Assembly: GCA_046329195.1 (NCBI GenBank)
Contig: JAXLVB010000001.1
Location: 1,612,001 to 1,676,000, forward strand
From: JAXLVB01 sp046329195
Lineage (GTDB): Bacteria; Bacteroidota; Bacteroidia; Cytophagales; Spirosomataceae
Direction of reading: 5' to 3'
DNA: 64,000 bases
The translations under genes and the position numbers were made by a program. The notes below the pieces were generated by a model. The model saw only the letters and a list, made by a program, of their open reading frames with translations. It was not told the origin of the DNA and ran no database searches. Positions 54,094 to 62,764 of this stretch are shown in pieces; the first letter of the stretch is position 1; each line of letters opens with the position of its first letter.

Positions 54094-54237
54094 GAATAAA
54101 GTCGGTGAGGACTTGTTAAAGTGAAAATTTGTAAACGTACAATCGCATTATTTTCTCATTATGAGACAATATTAATTACTTTTCTTGGGACATCCAAATT
54201 TTTGGCTACTTTTGCCTAAAATGAATCTACCCTTCCC

Positions 54238-54963
54238 ATGGCTAATGCTGCTGATTTCCCTGATTTTCTGACTCAAAAAGACCTACTTATCCCTCAATTA
54301 TCTATTGATTGTGTGGTATTTGGGTTTCATCAAAATCAATTAAAAATTTTGCTACTGAAGCTAAAAAACTCGGACGTTTGGGCTTTACCTGGGGGCTATG
54401 TAGAACAAGACAAGAGCATTGACGAAGCGGCTTTACGAATTTTGGAGATGCGTACAGGACTGAGGGATATTTATTTAGAGCAGTTTCGGGTGTTTGGCGA
54501 TGTGAACCGTTCGACCAAAGAATTCATTCAACGAGTGTTTGAAATCAACGAAGAAGAAAAAGACAGTTGGGATTGGGTATTAAAGCGCTTTGTTTCGATT
54601 GGGTATTATGCACTGGTTGATTTCTCGCAAGTAACCCCAACGCCCGATTTGCTATCAGAGGCGTGTGAATGGTTTGATGTACACGACTTGCCAGCTATGG
54701 CGTTTGACCACGGCGAAATCATCCAGAAAGCCTTAGAAACCCTCCGTTTGATGCTTGACCACAAGCTGGTGGGCTTTAATCTACTGGCCGACACCTTCAC
54801 AATGCTTGAACTTCAAGCACTATACGAGACGATTTTGGGTGTGAAGTTCCGTCGTAACAATTTTCAACGCAAAATGTTGAGTTTGGACATTTTGGAGCGC
54901 ACCGAAAAACTCTACACAGGCGCTGCCAACAAAGCACCGTATTTGTATCGGTTTAAGAAATAA
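54238..54963 (+). CDS. Nudix-domain transcriptional regulator (NrtR/AraR-like)
   Basis: 241 residues. The N-terminal Nudix fold (about 20-150) keeps G-G-Y-V-E and G-L, but the Nudix box reads R-I-L-E-M-R-T-G-L, so the glutamates of the catalytic R-E-x-x-E-E are gone: it should bind a ligand rather than hydrolyse it. The C-terminal about 75 residues (F-T-M-L-E-L-Q-A-L-Y-E then R-R-N-N-F-Q-R-K-M-L) form the winged helix typical of NrtR and of AraR in Bacteroides. It likely controls the divergent dehydrogenase-fusion gene. Effector unknown. Confidence 0.88.
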   Translation: MANAADFPDFLTQKDLLIPQLSIDCVVFGFHQNQLKILLLKLKNSDVWALPGGYVEQDKSIDEAALRILEMRTGLRDIYLEQFRVFGDVNRSTKEFIQRVFEINEEEKDSWDWVLKRFVSIGYYALVDFSQVTPTPDLLSEACEWFDVHDLPAMAFDHGEIIQKALETLRLMLDHKLVGFNLLADTFTMLELQALYETILGVKFRRNNFQRKMLSLDILERTEKLYTGAANKAPYLYRFKK

Positions 54964-54973
54964 CAAACCTTAC

Positions 54974-55777
54974 TCAATAACCACCTGATTGGCTCGTAGG
55001 TGGGGCTGTAGCCTTGTAACTATCTACTACCTCGCTGGTTGCTTTGACCAGTAGCGACGAGTCAACGGCAATAGCTACCATGTTGGCTCCTACCGAAATG
55101 TAATGGTCGGCTAGGGGTTTGGAAGTGGCCATTACGCCTGCAATCTTCCCTGCTTTTCGGATGGTACGGATGGCATTTTCGATGGCTTGCATCACATCGG
55201 GGTGTCGGTAATTACCCAAATGACCCATCGAAGCCGCCAAGTCGGAAGGTCCGATAAAGATGCCGTCCACTCCTTCGACGGCCAAGATAGCATCGAGATT
55301 TTGGAGGCCGGCGGTGTTTTCTACTTGCACCATAAGGCAAATCTGCTCGTTAGCTTCGTGTAGGTAGTTGCCGATTCGGTTCCATTGAGCCGCACGAGCC
55401 AGTCCAGCCCCCACGCCTCTAAAACCCTGTGGTGGGTATTGCGTGGCTCGAAATAGCTGCTCGGCTTCTTGGGCGGTATCTACCATCGGAATCAACAAGG
55501 TTTCGACTCCAATATCAAGCAATTGTTTGATAATGATAGGATCGCCTACGGGCGGACGCACCAACACAGGTACATTGAAACGAGCAATGGCTTGAAGCTG
55601 ATGTAAGATGGTGCGTAAGTCAAAAGGGCTGTGTTCGCCATCAATCAGAATCCAGTCGAAGCCGGCTCCGGCCAAAATTTCGGCCACGTAGTTATCAGGA
55701 AGGCCATTCCACACGCCTAATTGAGGTGCTTGACTATCGGCAAAGGCTTTTTTGAAAGCATTAACAGGAAGATTCAT
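54974..55777 (-). CDS. HpcH/HpaI-type class II aldolase
   Basis: 267 residues. The HpaI barrel is clear: W-I-L-I-D-G-E-H-S-P about residue 42, V-R-P-P-V-G-D, P-Q-G-F-R-G-V-G, M-V-Q-V-E-N-T-A-G with the metal glutamate, and F-I-G-P-S-D-L-A-A-S-M-G-H. The family includes 4-hydroxy-2-oxoheptanedioate, 2-dehydro-3-deoxyglucarate and 2-keto-3-deoxyrhamnonate (YfaU) aldolases. The substrate is not decidable; the L-rhamnosidase gene makes the last one attractive but distant. Convergent with the Nudix regulator (10 bases). Confidence 0.88.
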   Translation of the reverse strand: MNLPVNAFKKAFADSQAPQLGVWNGLPDNYVAEILAGAGFDWILIDGEHSPFDLRTILHQLQAIARFNVPVLVRPPVGDPIIIKQLLDIGVETLLIPMVDTAQEAEQLFRATQYPPQGFRGVGAGLARAAQWNRIGNYLHEANEQICLMVQVENTAGLQNLDAILAVEGVDGIFIGPSDLAASMGHLGNYRHPDVMQAIENAIRTIRKAGKIAGVMATSKPLADHYISVGANMVAIAVDSSLLVKATSEVVDSYKATAPPTSQSGGY

Positions 55778-55884
55778 CCGTCGTTTGGTTTAGAGCACTG
55801 CAAGATAAGAGAATTGCTGCGAAAAGGGAAGGTTTTTGGGTGGTAGTGAGCGCTCATTGCGGGAGAAACTATCTAAAAAACGTC

Positions 55885-55913
55885 AAACGGAGTGACCTTA
55901 CAGCACTCCGTTT
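55885..55913 (-). terminator. Terminator of the protease-like gene
   Basis: AAACGGAGTG and CACTCCGTTT give a perfect 10-bp stem; on the minus strand GACGTTTTTT follows. Confidence 0.8.
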
Positions 55914-55925
55914 AGCGTTAAGTTT

Positions 55926-56852
55926 CTATATATTCGAAAAATCAGTCTCAAATAAGTGATTGGTTTTGAGGTAAATGTGGACTCGTTGGGCATCAATAAT
56001 CCAGTTGAAGCGCTTGATGATGTCGCCACCGATAATACTCATTTTTTGCCGCCCAATGGCGCCCTCAAAAAAGCCGACGGGTACGTTGGACAATTGCCGT
56101 TGGCCTATTGCGAATACAGGTAAAGTTCCCTTTTTGGTAGTAAGCACATTGCCATACGCATCTTGTAGTTTTTTCTCGCCCGTAATCGGGATGCGCTGCC
56201 CCAGTTGGGTTTTGTTGACAAATTCATCGTCTAACAACACCCCACCCGAATAGCCCGAATGAATCAAAAACTTATTTTCAAACGAGTCGCTTGCGATGTG
56301 GCATGTGGCCTTGATGAAAAGTAAATCGTCTTGGTTGACGAGCTGAAAAGCTTCGTATTGCTTAACCCGACGAGGCATTTTATCAGATACCAAGAGTAGG
56401 CTTCGGTCAAAATCAAGCTCAATGACCTTGCCCTCAAAGAGATTGAGGCCGAATTTTCCGTCGGTTTGCTGGCCAGAGTTTTTGTCTCGCCAGACGGTAG
56501 CGCCTTTCCACGTTAAGTTGCCGATGCGGAGGGTATTGTTTTTACTAAAATCAGACGAATTTTCACCGCCCCCCCAGCTTTGTACGCCCTCCACTTTTCC
56601 ATCGAGTCGAATGGTAGTCAGCTTGGCTACGGCTTCTTCGGTGAGCGTTATGTCGCTTGCCGCTGTATGAAGCATTAGGTTGACGGTATCTTTTCCATTC
56701 AGAATAGCTTGAATCACGATGTTATTATACGCAGTTACCCTGAACGGAATAGCATAAACCGCTTTGGGTTTGGTAGATACTAGTTGTAGTTGTGCCTGTG
56801 TTGACGTACTAACAAATAGGACGCCCAACAGCAGAGAGATAAACTTACTCAT
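55926..56852 (-). CDS. Retropepsin-like secreted protein with altered active site
   Basis: 308 residues with a signal peptide (ending S-T-Q-A-Q). Two pseudo-repeats of about 110 residues resemble aspartic protease halves: first V-N-L-M-L-H-T-A-A-S-D-I-T-L, second F-L-I-H-S-G-Y-S-G-G-V-L-L. In active enzymes these positions read D-T/S-G-A; here the aspartate is histidine (His62 in the first). The final S-I-I-G-G-D-I-I-K-R-F resembles the flap-side motif. So it is probably not an active aspartic protease; it may bind a peptide. Confidence 0.75.
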   Translation of the reverse strand: MSKFISLLLGVLFVSTSTQAQLQLVSTKPKAVYAIPFRVTAYNNIVIQAILNGKDTVNLMLHTAASDITLTEEAVAKLTTIRLDGKVEGVQSWGGGENSSDFSKNNTLRIGNLTWKGATVWRDKNSGQQTDGKFGLNLFEGKVIELDFDRSLLLVSDKMPRRVKQYEAFQLVNQDDLLFIKATCHIASDSFENKFLIHSGYSGGVLLDDEFVNKTQLGQRIPITGEKKLQDAYGNVLTTKKGTLPVFAIGQRQLSNVPVGFFEGAIGRQKMSIIGGDIIKRFNWIIDAQRVHIYLKTNHLFETDFSNI

Positions 56853-56907
56853 CGCTTAGGTAGTAAGGCTCAAACATTGCTGCTTGAGCCAAGTGAAAGT
56901 GTTTGAT

Positions 56908-57810
56908 TTAGCGTGATTTACCAGTGAAGTGTTCCCAGATGGCCTTGCCAATGTCGGCAATGATTTTTTCGTTAGTTGCTTCGTTTTCGTGCGAATCAGA
57001 TACAAAAACGCTCACATAAACGGGGCGTCCGTCAGGTAAGAAAATAAGGCCGATGTCGTTGGTAGCGGCCGAAAGACCTGCCGTATTGGTGCCCGATGTG
57101 CCTGTTTTGTGGGCAATTACCGTTCCCTTTGGCAGATGCTCTCTGAGCCGATGAAGGCCCGTAGTAGTACCTTTCATGATATTCCAGATAAAGGCATGGC
57201 TACTTTTAGAAAGCCGTTGGGGTTTGTTGGTATAATAAGCCATCAGCAGGCGGTTGGCAGCATTGGGAGTCGTCCAGTTTTGGTACTGGAGGTCCCAGTT
57301 GTTTTGCATGGTTTCTTCGTTGATTTTGATGGAAATATCTGTAAAGTGCTGATTCACAAAGTATTGTTCAACGACTTTTGAGCCGCCCAAGAGTCGTAAC
57401 AATACATCGCAGCCCACGTTGTCGCTTTGGCTGACGGCATAAGTCAGGATTTCGGAGAGGGGGAGGGTAGCGCCTTTGGGGTATTTTTCTCGGAGCGGAC
57501 TGTAGAGCTTGGGTAGCAGGTCTTTGGGCTGAATGGTGATGGGTTGGTCGAGGCGGAACTTGCCCTTATCCACCTGAGCCAATACCGCCAAGGCAATATG
57601 AAACTTAAAAACACTCTGCATGGGCAGGTGGTCATTGCCATGAAATGACAGGGTGTCTTGGGCATTGGGCCCCCAAATGCTCACTCCTACAGTAGCCTTG
57701 GGCTGCGCAACGATTTGACTGATTTTTTGGCGCAAGGCACTGATTTGCGCCACCGACGGTTGTTGAAGAATCCACCATAGGATTCCGAAGAAGAAGTATG
57801 TTTTTTTCAT
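56908..57810 (-). CDS. Class A beta-lactamase (subclass A2, PER/CfxA-like)
   Basis: 300 residues from the ATG at 57810 (M-K-K-T-Y-F-F-F), which opens a signal peptide; a GTG/ATG further up lies in an implausible polar run. Catalytic Ser in M-Q-S-V-F-K, the S-D-N motif in S-Q-S-D-N-V-G, the omega-loop glutamate in N-E-E-T-M and K-T-G in A-H-K-T-G-T-S-G. Y-Q-N-W-T-T-P after the omega loop is the A2 pattern of Bacteroidota enzymes. It hydrolyses beta-lactams in the periplasm; spectrum cannot be predicted. It looks chromosomal, with no mobile-element signs. Confidence 0.93.
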   Translation of the reverse strand: MKKTYFFFGILWWILQQPSVAQISALRQKISQIVAQPKATVGVSIWGPNAQDTLSFHGNDHLPMQSVFKFHIALAVLAQVDKGKFRLDQPITIQPKDLLPKLYSPLREKYPKGATLPLSEILTYAVSQSDNVGCDVLLRLLGGSKVVEQYFVNQHFTDISIKINEETMQNNWDLQYQNWTTPNAANRLLMAYYTNKPQRLSKSSHAFIWNIMKGTTTGLHRLREHLPKGTVIAHKTGTSGTNTAGLSAATNDIGLIFLPDGRPVYVSVFVSDSHENEATNEKIIADIGKAIWEHFTGKSR

Positions 57811-58033
57811 GGCTGTTGGTTGAGATGCCCGTTCATCTGAATAGACTTCCAAAGCTACAAAAAAGGACGAATAGAGAAGCTAGGTTGTGGATTAGATACG
57901 GCCTCGCCCTACGCTACCTTTTATCCTTCTGTAAAACCGATAAACTAAAATTTATTCTTTTTTATAAAAAATTTATTGTTTATCAATAAATAATTATTGA
58001 ATTTTGTGCCGTAATCAAAATTTGTTTCTGAAC

Positions 58034-58561
58034 ATGAAAACGACCACCAAGCAAATCTTCGCAATCATGCACGTTATCAGTTGGGTAGTATTCGTTGGGC
58101 TATGTATCAAAGCGGGGGCTATTCTTATTTCTTATTCAGTAAGTATGTTCGTCAATGAGGCTGGAGCCAAAGACCTCTACATGGGGCTCGACCTCCACTC
58201 GCTGTACGACTCAAGCAAAGGGTATTACACCGCCGTTGTGAGCCTAATCATCGTGCTGTTGTGCCTAAAAGCCTACGTATTTTATTTGTTGATTCTGATT
58301 TTTAGAAAACTTAATCTCGTGCATCCCTTTAGTAGGGAGGTAGTTACCTTGATTTCTAAAATCAGTTACGTCATCCTCTCGGCAGGGGTGTTAGCCATGT
58401 TGGCCGAGGGTTATAACAAATGGCTATTCCACCGAGGTATTGGCTCGATGTACGAGTGGGGGAGCTCTGAACTGTTATTCATGGGCGGAATTGTTTTTAC
58501 GATAGCCCTGATTTTTCAGCGAGGTGTCGAAATTCAATCCGAAAACGAACTAACCATCTAA
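58034..58561 (+). CDS. DUF2975 membrane protein
   Basis: 175 residues from the ATG at 58034 (M-K-T-T-T-K-Q-I). Four predicted membrane helices (F-A-I-M-H-V-I-S-W-V-V-F-V-G-L; V-V-S-L-I-I-V-L-L-C-L; V-I-L-S-A-G-V-L-A-M-L; L-F-M-G-G-I-V-F-T-I). It is followed after three bases by a small HTH gene, the standard DUF2975-HTH (YoaS/YozG-like) pair. The pairs are widespread and of unknown function. Confidence 0.86.
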   Translation: MKTTTKQIFAIMHVISWVVFVGLCIKAGAILISYSVSMFVNEAGAKDLYMGLDLHSLYDSSKGYYTAVVSLIIVLLCLKAYVFYLLILIFRKLNLVHPFSREVVTLISKISYVILSAGVLAMLAEGYNKWLFHRGIGSMYEWGSSELLFMGGIVFTIALIFQRGVEIQSENELTI

Positions 58562-58564
58562 ACC

Positions 58565-58771
58565 ATGCCAATCATCGTAAATTTAGACGTCATGATGGCC
58601 AAACGAAAGATGTCGCTTAACGAACTTTCGGAAAAAGTGGACTTGACGCTATCGAACCTGTCTATCTTGAAAACAGGCAAGGCCAAGGCTATTCGGTTTA
58701 GCACCCTCGAAGCCATTTGTAAAGCCTTAGACTGCCAGCCGGGCGATATTTTAGAATTCGCAGAAGACTAA
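58565..58771 (+). CDS. Cro/C1-type (YozG-like) small HTH regulator
   Basis: 68 residues. The helix-turn-helix (M-S-L-N-E-L-S-E-K-V-D-L-T-L-S-N-L-S) fills most of the protein, followed by A-I-C-K-A-L-D-C-Q-P-G-D-I-L, as in YozG. It is transcribed with the DUF2975 gene, and is expected to act as its regulator or partner. Confidence 0.88.
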   Translation: MPIIVNLDVMMAKRKMSLNELSEKVDLTLSNLSILKTGKAKAIRFSTLEAICKALDCQPGDILEFAED

Positions 58772-58863
58772 TCTCGTCTGGCTTATTGCATCCAAGCGTG
58801 GGTGCTTTCTCCGAAAAGGCGTCTGGTGACGACCAAGGAAAAAGCAGTGAACTGACTCTTATT

Positions 58864-58906
58864 TTGTAGGAACGGCCTGTTCGACATAGACAGGCTGTTT
58901 CTACAA
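58864..58906. repeat. Long intergenic hairpin with 17-bp arms
   Basis: Arms TTGTAGGAACGGCCTGT and ACAGGCTGTTTCTACAA pair over 17 positions with two G-T wobbles and a nine-base loop. No T-run. It shares GGCCTGT with the hairpin at 6778-6801. A smaller CCCTGT/ACAGGG hairpin (58924-58940) follows; together they look like REP-type DNA. Confidence 0.65.
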
Positions 58907-58999
58907 ACTACCCAATCTTGCTTCCCTGTAGCCCACAGGGTAGGCTTCTTCGTAGCGATGTACTATGTTAGTCTTGTTTGATTTTTATAACTTTGCAAG

Positions 59000-59890
59000 A
59001 TGGTACATACCTTAGAAGATTTTTACCGCAACAAGCTGGACTACGTGCCCGACACCATCAAAAAAGACATCGGGCATTTTAACGTCTTTCGGATGGAGGA
59101 CTTCGTTGGCAAATCCAGCAAGCCTGTGCCGTATAGCCGCAAAGACTATTACAAAATTTCGCTCATCATTGGGCGAAACATCTATCACTACGCCGACAAA
59201 AGTATCGAGGTCAAACACGCCGGGATTTCGTTTGCCAACCCCATGATTCCCTACCGCATGGAGCGTTTGGACGAAAACCAACTAGGCTGTTTTTGTGTAT
59301 TTACCGAAGCCTTTCTGAATCAAATCCCCAATATCAAAGAATATCCGATTTTCAAACCCGGTACCTTTCCGATTTATGAATTGGCCGACGAAAACATTGC
59401 CGAATTTCAGCATATCTTTGACCAAATGATGGCCGAAATCAACGCCGAATACACCTACAAATATGATTTCTTGCGTGCGCTGGTGCAGCAGCTTGTTCAT
59501 AAAGCGATGAAACTCACCCCCAACGAGTCGGTGGTGACACAGCGCCATTCAGCCAATGACCGCATCACTTCGCTATTCATCGAATTGCTCGAACGTCAAT
59601 TTCCGATTGAGTCGCCATTACAACGGATGAAGCTCCGAGTGCCAGCCGATTTTGCGGCTCATCTTTCGGTGCATATCAATCACCTCAACCGTGCCCTCAA
59701 AACCGTAACGGGCAAGACCACCACCAGCCTCATAGCAGAGCGCCTTTTGCAAGAAGCCCGAACCTTGCTCAAACATACCGACTGGCACATTGCCGAAATC
59801 GGGTATTGCCTTGGCTTTGACGAACCCTCGCATTTTATTTCGTTTTTTAAGCGTAACATGCAGACTACCCCTGGGGTGTTTAGAGGATAA
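59000..59890 (+). CDS. AraC family transcriptional regulator
   Basis: 296 residues. N-terminal cupin-like domain (V-K-H-A-G-I-S-F-A-N-P-M-I-P-Y near residue 73), then the C-terminal AraC HTH pair: L-S-V-H-I-N-H-L-N-R-A-L-K and I-A-E-I-G-Y-C-L-G-F-D-E-P-S-H. A TAnnTTTG box (TAACTTTG, 58988-58995) sits only four bases before the chosen ATG, so the true start could be later (for instance M-E-D-F at 59094). It precedes an aldo/keto reductase gene by 121 bases, a likely target. Confidence 0.88.
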   Translation: MVHTLEDFYRNKLDYVPDTIKKDIGHFNVFRMEDFVGKSSKPVPYSRKDYYKISLIIGRNIYHYADKSIEVKHAGISFANPMIPYRMERLDENQLGCFCVFTEAFLNQIPNIKEYPIFKPGTFPIYELADENIAEFQHIFDQMMAEINAEYTYKYDFLRALVQQLVHKAMKLTPNESVVTQRHSANDRITSLFIELLERQFPIESPLQRMKLRVPADFAAHLSVHINHLNRALKTVTGKTTTSLIAERLLQEARTLLKHTDWHIAEIGYCLGFDEPSHFISFFKRNMQTTPGVFRG

Positions 59891-60011
59891 GGCTATTGTT
59901 TGAATTTTTATATAATCTGTTTGCCAAAAGCTACTCGTTTAGTACCAAGCCTACCGAACTTTGTAGCCGAAAAACGCACTAATACAACAATCACAAACAG
60001 CAACTAAAACC

Positions 60012-61031
60012 ATGAAGTACAATTATGTAGGCGAAACTGGTCTGATGGTTTCGGAACTTTGCTTAGGCACCATGACCTTTGGCGGACAAAACGCTGGTAT
60101 CTGGGAAAACATTGGCAAATTACAACAACAAGAAGTCAACGATTTGATAAAGGCTGCTGTAGAGGCGGGTATCAATTTTATAGACACGGCCAACGTGTAT
60201 TCGTTTGGGCAATCGGAGCAGTTGTTGGGGCAGTCGCTCAAAGACTTGGGGATTTCGAGAGACGACGTAGTGGTGGCCACCAAAGTGTTGGGCCGCATGG
60301 ACGACCGCCCCAACAGCACGGGGCTGTCACGGTATCATGTGTTTAGCTCGGTAGAGGCCAGCCTCAAACGCCTCCAGATGGACTATATTGACATCTTGTA
60401 TGTGCATGGCGTGGACCTCAAAACTTCGCTCGAAGAGGTGGTACACACCCTCAACGACGTGGTCAGTTCGGGCAAGGTACGCTACATTGCCATTTGCAAC
60501 TGGCCTGCTTGGATGGTAGCCGAAGCGCAAACCATTGCCAAGTATCGGGGCTGGCAGAAGTTCATTGGCTTGCAGTATTTTTACTCGGCAGTGAGCCGTG
60601 ACATTGAGCATGAGCTGGTGCCGATGGCCCAACAGCACCAACTAGCCATTTTTCCTTGGAGTCCGTTGGCTGGAGGTTTTCTAACGGGTAAGTTTACACG
60701 TGAGCAAGTAACGGCAGGGGCTCGCCGAGAAACGTTTGATTTTCCGCCCATTGACAAAGAAAAAGCCTACGACTTGGTGGATGTGCTCAGTGGCATTGGG
60801 GCGCAACACAATGCTACCGTTGCACAAGTGGCGCTGGCATGGGTGCGCCAGCAGCCGGGCGTGACGAGTACCATCATTGGGGCTAAAACCACACAGCAAC
60901 TTCATGACAACATACAGTCGGTGACTATTCAGCTTTCGGCAGAAGATCTGAAAAAGATTGACGAAATAAGCCCGCTGCCCTCCCAATATCCGGGTTGGAT
61001 GGTGAAACGCCAGTCTGTTTATCGCAAATAA
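60012..61031 (+). CDS. Aldo/keto reductase
   Basis: 339 residues. AKR tetrad: Asp and Tyr in D-T-A-N-V-Y-S-F-G, Lys in V-A-T-K-V-L, His in D-I-L-Y-V-H-G-V-D. The length and W-S-P-L-A-G-G-F-L near the middle fit the YajO/L-glyceraldehyde-3-phosphate reductase-like group. NADPH-linked reduction of an aldehyde; substrate unknown. The AraC gene upstream may control it. Confidence 0.92.
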   Translation: MKYNYVGETGLMVSELCLGTMTFGGQNAGIWENIGKLQQQEVNDLIKAAVEAGINFIDTANVYSFGQSEQLLGQSLKDLGISRDDVVVATKVLGRMDDRPNSTGLSRYHVFSSVEASLKRLQMDYIDILYVHGVDLKTSLEEVVHTLNDVVSSGKVRYIAICNWPAWMVAEAQTIAKYRGWQKFIGLQYFYSAVSRDIEHELVPMAQQHQLAIFPWSPLAGGFLTGKFTREQVTAGARRETFDFPPIDKEKAYDLVDVLSGIGAQHNATVAQVALAWVRQQPGVTSTIIGAKTTQQLHDNIQSVTIQLSAEDLKKIDEISPLPSQYPGWMVKRQSVYRK

Positions 61032-61093
61032 GCATCAGCGAAAAACCCAAGCGAGTCGTCATGGCTTGCTTGGGTGTTATAGTCCCAGGGCGT

Positions 61094-61116
61094 GGGCGTA
61101 TGCCATACGCCCCTAC
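61094..61116. repeat. Short palindromic repeat, copy 2 (REP-like)
   Basis: Same arms GGGCGTAT/ATACGCCC plus CCTAC tail as 1753-1775, with one loop base changed; 63 bases after the aldo/keto reductase gene. Confidence 0.7.
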
Positions 61117-61189
61117 TGCCAAATGGGCTGATGCAACCTCCAAAGCAGTTATCGCATCTGTTGGGTACAACTAACCCATCAAGTTTGCC

Positions 61190-62338
61190 ATGACTACTGC
61201 TACCCCCCAACGCCTTTACTATATTGACTGGATTCGAGTGCTGGCTTTTCTTTTGCTCATCTTTTTCCATAGTGCCATGCCCTTTGTGCGTTTTGGCTGG
61301 GAGATTAAGAACCAAGAACATTCGATTTTTCTGGACCGACTCATCATTTGGTTGCATCAGTGGCGACTGCCTTTGCTGTTTTTTGTTTCAGGCGTAGGGG
61401 TACAATTCTCGTTGCGTAAACGCTCCGTAATGGCTTTTTTTGGCGAGCGAGTGGTGCGGTTGTTTATTCCACTGCTGTTCGCCATGTTTTTTACCATTCC
61501 GCTACAAGTGTATTTTGAACGCTTGCAAACCGGTAAAACCACCTTAGACTATTGGCATTTTTATCCTTCTGTTTGGGACATGATTCCCTATCCCGAAGGC
61601 ACGCTCACGTGGAGCCATCTGTGGTTTGTGGTTTACTTGTTTGTGTTTACCATTCTGTTGCTGCCTGTGTTTTCGTTGACCAAACTTATTCGAGGAGGGC
61701 GGTTCAAGCAGTCCATTGATGCACTTTTCAAATCGCCAGTGGCGCATATATTGTTGGCTGTGCCGCATATTTTGCTCTACTATTGGCTCTATATCCGCTG
61801 GCCTGAGCAACAAAGCCTGCTCGACGACTGGTTTATTTTTATGTCGTCGCTTACCTATTATGTCATGGGCTTTGGGTTGGCGAACTTGCCTGCGTTTTGG
61901 CAAACCTGCGAAACCCACCGACGCTTGTTTCTGGGCATTGCCATCGGCTGTTTGTTGGTCTTGTTCTGGCGATTTTACTGGAATGTTCAACTGCCCAAGC
62001 AGCAAGACGCCGATTTGTACGTCTATGGCCTGGCCGATGGCTTGCAGATTTGGTCCCTCATCTGTACCATCATTGGCTACAGCCGTCGCTACCTGAATTT
62101 CTCCAATCCTTGGCTACGTTATTTAACACCAGCGGTTTATCCTTTTTATATTTTGCATCAAACCATCATTGTAGCTACGGGTTATTACATTGTCAGTTGG
62201 GATTTGCCCATTTTTGTCAAGCTATTGCTGATTATTGTGGTGTGCTTCGTCGTGATTGTAGGGCTATACCAACTACTCATCCGCCGCTTCATCCTGACTC
62301 GGATTTTGTATGGGCTGAAGGTGGGGAAGGGGAAGTAG
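61190..62338 (+). CDS. Acyltransferase-3 family membrane protein (OpgC-like)
   Basis: 382 residues with about ten membrane helices. It starts with the family motif I-D-W-I-R-V-L-A-F-L-L-L-I-F-F-H-S-A (His conserved), then R-L-F-I-P-L-L-F-A after the third helix. This is the acyltransferase-3/OpgC type, which transfers acyl or succinyl groups to glycans at the membrane. The glycan cannot be named. Alternative: an unrelated membrane acyltransferase of the same fold. Confidence 0.88.
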   Translation: MTTATPQRLYYIDWIRVLAFLLLIFFHSAMPFVRFGWEIKNQEHSIFLDRLIIWLHQWRLPLLFFVSGVGVQFSLRKRSVMAFFGERVVRLFIPLLFAMFFTIPLQVYFERLQTGKTTLDYWHFYPSVWDMIPYPEGTLTWSHLWFVVYLFVFTILLLPVFSLTKLIRGGRFKQSIDALFKSPVAHILLAVPHILLYYWLYIRWPEQQSLLDDWFIFMSSLTYYVMGFGLANLPAFWQTCETHRRLFLGIAIGCLLVLFWRFYWNVQLPKQQDADLYVYGLADGLQIWSLICTIIGYSRRYLNFSNPWLRYLTPAVYPFYILHQTIIVATGYYIVSWDLPIFVKLLLIIVVCFVVIVGLYQLLIRRFILTRILYGLKVGKGK

Positions 62339-62475
62339 AGACCAGCTTTTTACATTCCGCAAAAACGATAGGTTACAGCCCTTCAGGCACTTTTACGGAA
62401 CGTTCATGCTGATGTACACCCTAGCGGGCTACCCATAGGCTGTTTGGACAGAACTTTCAATACTCAGTAAGAAAG

Positions 62476-62506
62476 TTGTCAATTGTTCGTTTCTACTGTA
62501 ACTTTG
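62476..62506 (+). promoter_or_regulatory. Promoter of the zeta-toxin module
   Basis: TTG at 62476-62478 and TAACTTTG at 62499-62506 are 20 bases apart, matching the Bacteroidota consensus; the ATG at 62537 lies 31 bases after the box. Confidence 0.65.
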
Positions 62507-62536
62507 TAGTTATCGTTTCTTCTCATTTCTACCAAC

Positions 62537-62764
62537 ATGGCAACACCACAGAAAGACCTTGATACGATTGATTTTGCCATTACAAAAGGAACGCTCACAA
62601 AGCCAATTTATGAGATGACTCCACTCGAAAGGGAGACGTTTTATAAAGAAATGGCAGAAAAAACTCGTGCGTATCTGTTTTCTATTGGGCAGCCTCTTGT
62701 TCATAAAAAAGAAGGCAAAGTCGTAGCTGAATATGCAGATGGCACGATTACCATTATTCGATAG
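62537..62764 (+). CDS. Small protein, putative antitoxin of the zeta-like module
   Basis: 75 residues. Helical middle (P-L-E-R-E-T-F-Y-K-E-M-A-E-K-T-R-A-Y) and a short strand end (V-V-A-E-Y-A-D-G-T-I-T-I). The stop abuts the start of the zeta-like gene with no gap. The order small gene then kinase-like gene is that of epsilon/zeta-type toxin-antitoxin pairs, though this protein does not look like epsilon. The role is inferred from position. Confidence 0.65.
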   Translation: MATPQKDLDTIDFAITKGTLTKPIYEMTPLERETFYKEMAEKTRAYLFSIGQPLVHKKEGKVVAEYADGTITIIR

